Part shown: positions 38,878-45,556 of the stretch, piece after piece
Numbering within the stretch: the first letter of the stretch is position 1
Layout of the letters: the number at the start of each line of letters is the position of its first letter
IMG/VR virus record: IMGVR_UViG_3300033148_004880
Coordinates: 1 to 48,970 of that record
Source: a virus
Length of the DNA: 48,970 nt
Strand: one strand, 5' to 3'
The notes under the pieces: generated by a model
Seen by the model: the letters and a program-made list of their open reading frames with translations, nothing else
Told to the model about the DNA's origin: nothing
Databases searched by the model: none
Position numbers and translations under genes: made by a program

Positions 38878-39609
38878 TTATCCCTTCATTTGGTTTACTC
38901 CAGAAGCCTGCTGCTCAACGAAGTCCCTACCAAGTTCACCAAGCTGCATGTCAATAGCAGCCAGCCAGTCCTTGGCGCCTTCAGTGTTGCGGTACGAAAC
39001 TTCGAGCTTGTAACTTGCAGCTGCAAGAAGAGCCTCTGGATGATTCACGCTCCAATAGTTTTTGTCAGCGTCGTCGGCCAGCGCCTTGGAATACCACAGG
39101 CCCTGAACCTCGACGATTATTGCTTCGTCTGTCGGAGGCATCCACATGATACCGTTGTACTCGTAGTCATACTTGCTGGACTCAGAGTATGTAGTGTCAA
39201 CGAATTTCTCTAGATAAATGGTATTGCTTTGTGGATGTGTTCGAATCAGTGCTGGACAGTAATAGGTCGGCACGCCACTGTCAGTGCTTCCAGCTGGCTC
39301 ATTGTAATACGCACGAAATGAGTCGACGTCGCGGAGCTCCAATTTCTTACGATATTCATCGTTAGCCACCCAAACGTCAAGGACAGCCCTACATTCCTGA
39401 AAGACCTTGTACCATGTATCAGTCGTGGCATCCTCGTAATGCTTAGCCTTTGAGAACTCGTGCGTCTCACGTCGATCAAGCATTCTAGAGCCAGCCAGAA
39501 TGTAGGCGTCAGCGCCGTTGTCTGCCCAGTCGGTGGTATCAACGACGAGGTCATAGCGACCAGTACGCTTAACGAAGAGCGTTCTTATGTCCTTTAGTGT
39601 GCCTGCCAT
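38878..39609 (-). CDS. Putative head-tail adaptor
   Basis: A 243-residue protein. The opening KDIRTLFVKRTGRYDLVV and DNGADAYILAGSRMLDRRE, followed by long helices and EALLAAASYKLEVSYRN, match a phage protein family typically coded just after the major capsid gene and regarded as adaptor/connector. GAGGAG lies before the ATG. A strong terminator and a palindrome copy separate it from the capsid gene upstream. Confidence 0.75.
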   Translation of the reverse strand: MAGTLKDIRTLFVKRTGRYDLVVDTTDWADNGADAYILAGSRMLDRRETHEFSKAKHYEDATTDTWYKVFQECRAVLDVWVANDEYRKKLELRDVDSFRAYYNEPAGSTDSGVPTYYCPALIRTHPQSNTIYLEKFVDTTYSESSKYDYEYNGIMWMPPTDEAIIVEVQGLWYSKALADDADKNYWSVNHPEALLAAASYKLEVSYRNTEGAKDWLAAIDMQLGELGRDFVEQQASGVNQMKG

Positions 39610-39639
39610 TATGAACTCCTCTTGTGTTCCCTTCCTTCC

Positions 39640-39664
39640 TCTTTGTTCAAAAAATGAACGAAGT
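39640..39664. repeat. Dispersed 25-bp palindrome, copy 10 (reversed orientation)
   Basis: Arms TCTTTGTTCA and TGAACGAAGT around AAAAA; the only copy whose better-conserved arm is on the right. Overlaps the terminator after the capsid gene. Confidence 0.85.
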
Positions 39665-39686
39665 GGGTTTTACCCCACCTCGTTCA
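39649..39686 (-). terminator. Intrinsic terminator after the capsid gene
   Basis: On the minus strand TGAACGAGGTGGG pairs with CCCACTTCGTTCA (13 pairs, one G-U), loop GTAAAA, then six T. The 3' arm is also one arm of the palindrome at 39640-39664, so the terminator and the palindrome hairpin exclude each other. Confidence 0.8.
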
Positions 39687-39693
39687 GTTAAGG

Positions 39694-41016
39694 TTAAACC
39701 GCGTTATCCTCGCCGACGCCGTTCAAGTAGCCCCACCCATTCGGGTGATGATACTCTAACCCGGCCTCAGTGAGGTACTCCTCGTCCGTTCCATCGCGCC
39801 GTGTCCAGCCAGTGTTCTGCTGATCTGATTTCTCAGAGTAGAACGTGGTATCGGTGATGTACCGATATCTTAGGCCTGAAGGCTCGAAGATCACCATGCT
39901 GTGGCGGTTAGTAGCCTCAAAGGAAAACAGCGGATGAGTAACCATGTTGATCACTCCAAATGGAGTAATCCATTCGTTCACGGCTAAGCCATAAGCCTTC
40001 GTCCGCGGGTTGATCTGAATGGTTCCATAAGTCTCAGCCAACTGGTTAATCCCAAGCAACGCACCGCTTCCGACGAACGCCAGCTTCTCGCCCTTGCCAT
40101 ACCGAAACATCTGCTCTAAGTAGTAATCCAACCAGTCCTTACCACTTTGCAGCCAGGTATCGCCAGAGTAGGTCGAGTTGACTTTGAAACTGTCACATAC
40201 ACCAACGTTGTTTGTACCGTCAGAGCCATACTGCAAGGCCCTGATCAGACCCATCGTAGTCCGCCTGGGCTTGCCGTTGTCACCCGTTCCAGACGACTTG
40301 ATTCCCCACAAGAAGGCCTTCTCCATTTCAATGGAGTGAAGCTCCAAGCACTCGCGCTTGGCCTCACGATAAGCATCACCAGTTCTCAACCTGGTCAACC
40401 GTGCGGTTCGTGAGATGCTCAGGGGCGTCCGGAAGATCTCAGTGTAGTTCGACCACTCAACCGGATCGTAGCTGATCGCGTCGGGCATGTTAGCACTCTC
40501 AGCATTAGCGTTACCGACGACAAGCAGACGGTCAACGCTGTTCGCACCATAAGAAGAACTATCACTTGCGTTGTCATCAGCTTCAAGTAACTTCACACCA
40601 ACGTTAAGCTGTGAAGTATTCACCGATGTAACCAGGCCGTTGAAGTCTACGTCGTACTGATCAGAGTCTCTACAAAGGACCTGATGTCCCACCCTGAAGT
40701 GAGTTAAGTCACTCGCGCTCATTACGAAGTAGATGGTAGTACCAGCAGCGTTTGCACCACTGGTAACAGTGCCAGTATTGTTCACGTTTAGCCAACGTGC
40801 CGTAACTGTACCAGCTTGCGATGGCAATAACTTAGTCCACCAATGAAAGACAGGATCATCTACCTTCTCCTCTCGCAGTTTCGAGAGGATTGCAGTTAAT
40901 GGGGCACTACCATTAGGATAAAGGTAGAGGATCATTTCGCGCCAGTTCTCGGGACGCTGATTCGTAGCCCAGTCCCCAGTACCGCGCATTCCTAGAAATC
41001 CAGGATTTCCAGCCAT
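39694..41016 (-). CDS. Major capsid protein, SU10/DUF5309-like
   Basis: A 440-residue protein. TNQRPENWREMILYLYPNG and the following PLTAILSKLREEKVDDPVFH are hallmark N-terminal sequence of SU10-type (DUF5309) capsid proteins with the HK97 fold; VGHQVLC, EWSNYTEIFRTPLSISRTAR and NPRTKAYGLAVNEWITPFG follow in the usual order. It forms the icosahedral shell around the scaffold. GGAGGTG before the ATG, terminator right after the stop, consistent with high expression. Confidence 0.88.
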   Translation of the reverse strand: MAGNPGFLGMRGTGDWATNQRPENWREMILYLYPNGSAPLTAILSKLREEKVDDPVFHWWTKLLPSQAGTVTARWLNVNNTGTVTSGANAAGTTIYFVMSASDLTHFRVGHQVLCRDSDQYDVDFNGLVTSVNTSQLNVGVKLLEADDNASDSSSYGANSVDRLLVVGNANAESANMPDAISYDPVEWSNYTEIFRTPLSISRTARLTRLRTGDAYREAKRECLELHSIEMEKAFLWGIKSSGTGDNGKPRRTTMGLIRALQYGSDGTNNVGVCDSFKVNSTYSGDTWLQSGKDWLDYYLEQMFRYGKGEKLAFVGSGALLGINQLAETYGTIQINPRTKAYGLAVNEWITPFGVINMVTHPLFSFEATNRHSMVIFEPSGLRYRYITDTTFYSEKSDQQNTGWTRRDGTDEEYLTEAGLEYHHPNGWGYLNGVGEDNAV

Positions 41017-41038
41017 TTCTACGCACCTCCAATAAAAG

Positions 41039-41251
41039 TTAATTTAGACTCGTTTCCGGTACTCCATAAGGTTTAGCAACGACAGTAATTCCAACAGACA
41101 TCGTCATACCACTGAGCCTAAAGTCAGGAACTATGTTGCAGTTCTCTTCCTCAAGAACCTCAATGATTCTGCTCATACACCGCTCGGCCCGCGCCTTATT
41201 ACTCCCCTCGTCTACCTTAAGTCCAGGAAACAAGTCGTGCACTTCTCCCAT
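41039..41251 (-). CDS. Small protein upstream of capsid, unknown
   Basis: A 70-residue protein with a helical start and two strands at the end (MTMSVGITVVAKPYG). GAGGAG precedes the ATG. Context suggests a head-assembly factor; no motif. Confidence 0.7.
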   Translation of the reverse strand: MGEVHDLFPGLKVDEGSNKARAERCMSRIIEVLEEENCNIVPDFRLSGMTMSVGITVVAKPYGVPETSLN

Positions 41252-41254
41252 TGC

Positions 41255-41623
41255 CTACTCCTCCCGATCGACGACGAACTTCTCATAGAGTGAGAAGTGC
41301 TCGTCCATCAACTTCTTTTCGTCGTTCAGCTTCTTAAGCGCGTCATGGATTATGTCAGATTGCTTCTCACCGATCTGGATTCGCTTGTTCGACAGCGCCT
41401 CCTGATTCCATCGAACCTGGCCGCCGTCCTGGACGAAGTTAAGTTTCTTATGCTCGTCCTCATCAAAACTCAGGTTCTCTCGTAGCTTGCGCAAAAGTTT
41501 GATTGTGGTGAAGTCACCCTCCTTCGGAAGGATATTCAGTAAAACCAACCGTTCCATCACGGTCAGTTCAATTCCTAGTTGAGCAGGCTGTGCCTGCATT
41601 TGCTCCTTGTTCTCGTTTTCCAT
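41255..41623 (-). CDS. Helical head-gene-cluster protein
   Basis: A 122-residue, mostly helical protein with LTVMERLVLLNILPKEGDFT, a segment seen in a recurrent phage protein family near capsid genes, and a C-terminal charged helix. AAAGGAG precedes the ATG. Function unknown, possibly assembly chaperone. Confidence 0.75.
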   Translation of the reverse strand: MENENKEQMQAQPAQLGIELTVMERLVLLNILPKEGDFTTIKLLRKLRENLSFDEDEHKKLNFVQDGGQVRWNQEALSNKRIQIGEKQSDIIHDALKKLNDEKKLMDEHFSLYEKFVVDREE

Positions 41624-41651
41624 TGAAAAAATCTCCTTTGGTTAAGGTTGA

Positions 41652-41777
41652 TTACTTGGCCTTCTTAGGCCTCTTGTACTCAGTGCCACACTTCGGACAA
41701 GCAACTCCGAATTGTTCTCCCCACGTCCTGAAGTAGCACTTCGAACACTCTTTGTATGGTTTAGCTTTCTTAGCCAC
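41652..41777 (-). CDS. 41-residue zinc-ribbon protein
   Basis: A short frame from GTG 41777 with AGGAGGTGAAC directly before it. CSKCYF (11-16) and CPKCG (28-32) form a zinc ribbon in a lysine-rich chain. Short-spaced genes on both sides support expression. Role unknown. Confidence 0.75.
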   Translation of the reverse strand: MAKKAKPYKECSKCYFRTWGEQFGVACPKCGTEYKRPKKAK

Positions 41778-41804
41778 GTTCACCTCCTGTTGAGGTTTTA
41801 GTTA

Positions 41805-41822
41805 GGGAGCCCGAAGGCTCCC
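41805..41822 (-). terminator. Stable hairpin with TTCG loop
   Basis: GGGAGCC and GGCTCCC flank TTCG on the minus strand just after the 656-residue gene; followed by TAACTAAAAC, no U-run. Likely attenuator or mRNA 3' protection. Confidence 0.6.
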
Positions 41823-41831
41823 GTTAGAGGC

Positions 41832-43802
41832 TTACGACCAAGTTTCAGCAGCCAAGATATACAGTGTCGGAGTGACACCCTTGACCTTTACAGGAATCTT
41901 GACATACTCGTCGGCCTGCGTAACCGCACCATCACCACTTGTCCAACCGTCACTCACTGTACCCTCGAAATCAAATGCATAAGTAACTGTGCCATCAAGA
42001 TCCATAACAAGGGCAGTAGTCGCTGTACAAGCAGACTGATTCTTTAACTCCACAATCGCATCAGTATCCGACGCCGTGCCAGCGTTCGCTATGTACGCTA
42101 CAATGGAGTCCCCGGTAACCGTTCCACCTGCCCCTTCTATCATTGCCTGCAGCGCACATACTCTATCAGACGTGATCGTTGCACCACTGGCGAGGTTAAC
42201 GTAAGCAGAAACGGAAATCGCTTCAGTCGCTATAGAGTTGGTACCTGACAGGGTTGTATGACACTGAATACCATAGACTGCATCAAGACTCGACCCAATC
42301 ACCATTCTAATAGCATCACCAGCAACGCTGGTCTGCGTAGTCGTCCCAGAAGTCGTTATCTTAGTGTAATATGCCTGATACCAATAAGCCACATTAGTGG
42401 TCATTGTGACGTTGTGCATCACGCCGAACATATTGGCTGTGGTCGGTGCAACAGCTATGCCAGTATTATAATCACCGATGTTGATAAACGAGTTAGTAAC
42501 ATCACCAGCTACTGGGTCCTCAGTAAACACTATTCCATGATCGTAGGTTCCACCGATACTGATTCCAGCTCCGTTTGTACCACCTAGTTTGAGGCCAGTG
42601 CCGAACGTCCCAGTACCTGTCTGAATGGCACTATCAGTGCAACTCCCAGTAATCTCAATTCCATTATCAGAAGCGCTACCAGCAAGCACGATCATATCAG
42701 CACCACTGAAGTCAGATGTAACTTCAAGCGCAGTTGTACCATCAGCAGCGATTGAGACGCCAGTTGTAAACGCAGTGTCGAGAACTAAAGCTCCCGAAAT
42801 ATCAACATCCCCGTCTAAGTTGATCTTGGTGCTCCCAGCTAACGTAATCGTAGGCTCAGTAATAGTCATAACGTTTGCAGAAGCGTTAGCAATGGTAGCA
42901 CCGTTTCGCATTGTGATGTCGCCTGTACCATTGAGAGTTAACGCTCCAGTAAGATCAACATCACCGTCCAAGTTGATTTTAGTACTCCCGGCCAACGTAA
43001 TTGTGTCTTGAGTTATAGTTAGAACGTTAGAAGCATCAGTGATGGTTCCATCATCATCTAGCGTAATCGCACCATCCAGAGTAATCCCAGAACTCGCAAC
43101 CAGCTTGATCGTTTCATCTGTGAGTGTCATAACGTTGGAAGCGTCGGTAATCGTCCCACCATCCGAGAATGTGACACTATCCATCACCATCGCGCCAAGA
43201 TCATCCTCGGTGTCACTGAGGTAGAGATACTTATCAGTACCCCCGATATTGACCCTCAGTGTTCTAGAATTAGCAGAAAGCACATGGCCGGCTCCAGCGG
43301 TCAGTCCGTCAGCATGAAAAACGTAACCCTCATCATCAAACTGACCCTTCGCACCACCCCATAAACCAAACTTCAAAAAGGCGATTGGATAGGTCGCTCT
43401 ATCGCCGGCTACGAAGCTAGTAGGACAATTGAACTCACAATCAAGTGAGTAACAAGGTCCACCAATCGACGCGTAGCTCTTTGCAGGCATATTCATCTCA
43501 GCACAGATCGCAGCAGCCATACCACCTCTAGCATCGCCCGCATCACCGTAGTCAATCCGGCCTACGATAGCATTCGACCAATCGCCCGTATAATATTCAG
43601 ACTCCAAGCTGACCCGAAGTGTCTCGTTAATAAGAGACATCGAGTTCGCCTGAACTGTATGAACTATATTAGCAGATCGAATAGTACCGGAGGTTTCCGA
43701 CGATGCAGTGGCGATGTCAAGTCGGCCATCGTTCTTATAAACGGTCACGATCTTGCCATCAGAATCTATGCCTGCCTTCAACAGTTGTCCGCGAAAAGAC
43801 AT
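41832..43802 (-). CDS. Large repetitive beta structural (head fibre/decoration-like) protein
   Basis: A 656-residue protein. The N-terminal 200 residues are compact with two or three Cys; the middle (about 200-330) has tandem repeats such as TITDASNVMTLTDETIKL and TITLAGSTKINLDGDVD, typical of beta-helical or trimeric fibre shafts; the rest is Thr/Gly-rich. Position between scaffold and capsid genes suggests a head decoration or head fibre rather than a tail fibre. GGAGGTG precedes the ATG. Confidence 0.75.
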   Translation of the reverse strand: MSFRGQLLKAGIDSDGKIVTVYKNDGRLDIATASSETSGTIRSANIVHTVQANSMSLINETLRVSLESEYYTGDWSNAIVGRIDYGDAGDARGGMAAAICAEMNMPAKSYASIGGPCYSLDCEFNCPTSFVAGDRATYPIAFLKFGLWGGAKGQFDDEGYVFHADGLTAGAGHVLSANSRTLRVNIGGTDKYLYLSDTEDDLGAMVMDSVTFSDGGTITDASNVMTLTDETIKLVASSGITLDGAITLDDDGTITDASNVLTITQDTITLAGSTKINLDGDVDLTGALTLNGTGDITMRNGATIANASANVMTITEPTITLAGSTKINLDGDVDISGALVLDTAFTTGVSIAADGTTALEVTSDFSGADMIVLAGSASDNGIEITGSCTDSAIQTGTGTFGTGLKLGGTNGAGISIGGTYDHGIVFTEDPVAGDVTNSFINIGDYNTGIAVAPTTANMFGVMHNVTMTTNVAYWYQAYYTKITTSGTTTQTSVAGDAIRMVIGSSLDAVYGIQCHTTLSGTNSIATEAISVSAYVNLASGATITSDRVCALQAMIEGAGGTVTGDSIVAYIANAGTASDTDAIVELKNQSACTATTALVMDLDGTVTYAFDFEGTVSDGWTSGDGAVTQADEYVKIPVKVKGVTPTLYILAAETWS

Positions 43803-43834
43803 AAGTTTCGCACCTCCTAAAAGTTAGTTGTTAA

Positions 43835-44194
43835 TTACGTAGAATTATCTACCACTAGCCACCACTTCAAACCATCACTGAAAAGCAGCACTCCATCGTC
43901 ATCGGCCGTCAGGGTTTGGTTACTCCAGTCATAGGAATCATCCTGATCCTGGACGGTAACGTTACCACCATCGTCGATTAGATGGACAGCATAGAACTTA
44001 CCAGCTGCTTCTGCAACAGGAGGAAGTGTAACTGTGAACGTGCCATCAGCAGTGTCAGTGTCTACCAGAACCACCTGCTCAAATACTTCCATGGTGTCGG
44101 AAGTATAAGAGGCGGATCTAACCCACTTAGTTACCGAAGTGTCACGTTTCACGAGACCAGCATTCAAGCCAGCCTGTTCCCTTTCGATACTCAT
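43835..44194 (-). CDS. Small decoration-like protein
   Basis: A 119-residue protein. Helical start, then TADGTFTVTLPPVAEAAGKF and GNVTVQDQDDSYDW strands, like capsid cement or tip proteins. GGAGGTG precedes the ATG. Placed between scaffold and the 656-residue structural gene. Confidence 0.7.
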   Translation of the reverse strand: MSIEREQAGLNAGLVKRDTSVTKWVRSASYTSDTMEVFEQVVLVDTDTADGTFTVTLPPVAEAAGKFYAVHLIDDGGNVTVQDQDDSYDWSNQTLTADDDGVLLFSDGLKWWLVVDNST

Positions 44195-44232
44195 ATGAGC
44201 ACCTCCAAATTAAGGTTAACGGTTAATTAAGC

Positions 44233-45225
44233 CTAGTCTCTAGGCATCAAGTCATCAATTTCTTTAGCCATCCCCGTGAGCTTCGCTCTTGCTGGCCCGC
44301 GCCGACGGGAACCTGTAGGATTTGCGAAAGCAGGATCAGGCGGTGCTCCTTGTGGAGTAACTACAGGCCTGCTAGGATCGCTTGCAGGCTTTGGCGGAGG
44401 CTCTGGCAATCCAAGAGCCTTGCGTGTGCGCTTTGCAGCCTCGTCAAAAACCTGCTTCGCCGTCCAGTCAGTATGCTCAGAATGAACCTCGTTAGCAATC
44501 ATCCCGACGGTCCGCTGGACGACCCTCAAATCCTCGTTCTCCTTATAAAAGTCATCGACTAATCCCTTCATCGTATTATAGCGTTGCAACTGAGCAACTA
44601 CGACCTGTGGAATAGCCAGTAATGATCGTTCCTGAGCCAGTGGAATGGCCTGCTCAACGGCCTTTAAGTAAACCTGATTAAGCACCCTGTTGAGCTCAGC
44701 AGGGTCCTCAATTATTCGTTCAATGTCCTCCTGCGTCCGACCTTCCAAGAAGTTAATCTCGTCGACCTTGATCTCAGTCGACGGAGTAACAGCAGGCTTC
44801 GGTTCAGCAGGTGTAGGCTCCCCTGGCTTCGGCTCTGTAGCTGGAGGGACAGGCGCTGCCGTCACTGGCTCACCACCAGAAATCTTCTCAATTCGCTCAA
44901 GTAGAAGCTTGTTCTGCTGTCGGAGCAGTTCTAGCTCAGTCGGAGGAGTTTCCGGAGGTGTTTCCTCCGGAGGTTTTTCCTCCGGTGGTGTCTCAACTGG
45001 AGGTTTCTCCTCAGAAGGCTTCTCTTCAGGTGGAGCCTCTACTGGCGGCTTTTCCTCTGGCGGTTTCTCTTCAGGTGGCTTCTCCTCGGGAGGAGTCTCC
45101 ACAGGCGGAGTTTCCGTCGGAGGAGTTTCTGCCGGTGGTGTTTCCGTCGGAGGGGTCTCCTCAGGTGTTTCCAGAAACGAATTGAGCATTTCCTCAACGT
45201 CTTGTTTTACAACTTTCTCTTCCAT
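44233..45225 (-). CDS. Scaffolding-like protein with P/E/K/T repeats
   Basis: A 330-residue protein. Residues about 18-95 are imperfect repeats of PPTET, PPEEK and PPVETPPEE, then a leucine-rich coiled coil (LELLRQQNKLLLERIEK, 97-113), acidic helices and a basic C-terminus (GSRRRGPARAKLTG) typical of capsid-binding tails of scaffolds. It lies between portal and capsid genes. AAAGGAG precedes the ATG. Confidence 0.8.
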   Translation of the reverse strand: MEEKVVKQDVEEMLNSFLETPEETPPTETPPAETPPTETPPVETPPEEKPPEEKPPEEKPPVEAPPEEKPSEEKPPVETPPEEKPPEETPPETPPTELELLRQQNKLLLERIEKISGGEPVTAAPVPPATEPKPGEPTPAEPKPAVTPSTEIKVDEINFLEGRTQEDIERIIEDPAELNRVLNQVYLKAVEQAIPLAQERSLLAIPQVVVAQLQRYNTMKGLVDDFYKENEDLRVVQRTVGMIANEVHSEHTDWTAKQVFDEAAKRTRKALGLPEPPPKPASDPSRPVVTPQGAPPDPAFANPTGSRRRGPARAKLTGMAKEIDDLMPRD

Positions 45226-45244
45226 AATAACTCTCCTTTGTTAA

Positions 45245-45269
45245 ACTTCGTTCATAAAATGAACATAGT
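45245..45269. repeat. Dispersed 25-bp palindrome, copy 11
   Basis: Exact consensus arms around TAAAA, between the 93-residue gene and the ribosome binding site of the scaffold gene. Confidence 0.9.
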
Positions 45270-45273
45270 GACA

Positions 45274-45555
45274 TTAAATATCCCTCACATCATCTTCTAG
45301 GTTAACTAATGTTACGTCAAGCAAGGCCAAAGTATAACGTAGCGCCTCTGCGTTTCCACCTAAACGGTGGAGGGTCTTGTCAAGCAGAATGTTATCAGCA
45401 TCCTCCAAAGCAAGCTGGACGTCCTTAAGCCAGGCCACAAGTTGATTTTTGTAATCCTGACAAGCAGGTGCTTCCAGCCACTCTTTGAACTCCCTTGGGG
45501 AACTGACTAGTTCTACCTGAACTTTGTCAAACAAGGTCTCCTTCTCTTTTCCCAC
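45274..45555 (-). CDS. Small helical protein between portal and scaffold
   Basis: A 93-residue, leucine-rich helical protein (WLKDVQLALEDADNILLD; EALRYTLALLDVTLVNLED) from GTG 45555 behind AGGAGC. Only one base separates it from the portal stop. Possibly a portal or scaffold partner; unknown. Confidence 0.7.
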   Translation of the reverse strand: MGKEKETLFDKVQVELVSSPREFKEWLEAPACQDYKNQLVAWLKDVQLALEDADNILLDKTLHRLGGNAEALRYTLALLDVTLVNLEDDVRDI

Positions 45556-45556
45556 T

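Noticed and set aside
39681-39690. Additional half palindrome CGTTCA near the capsid stop
   Set aside because: Only one arm is present; it is the 5' arm of the terminator stem, not a twelfth copy.
44690-45244. Plus-strand frame rich in Gly/Ser/Val (SSGGVSTGGFSS)
   Set aside because: Antisense shadow of the P/E/K/T repeat in the scaffold gene.
4305-45269. Palindrome copies as a CRISPR array or IS ends
   Set aside because: Copies are spread over the genome without spacers, transposase or target duplications.
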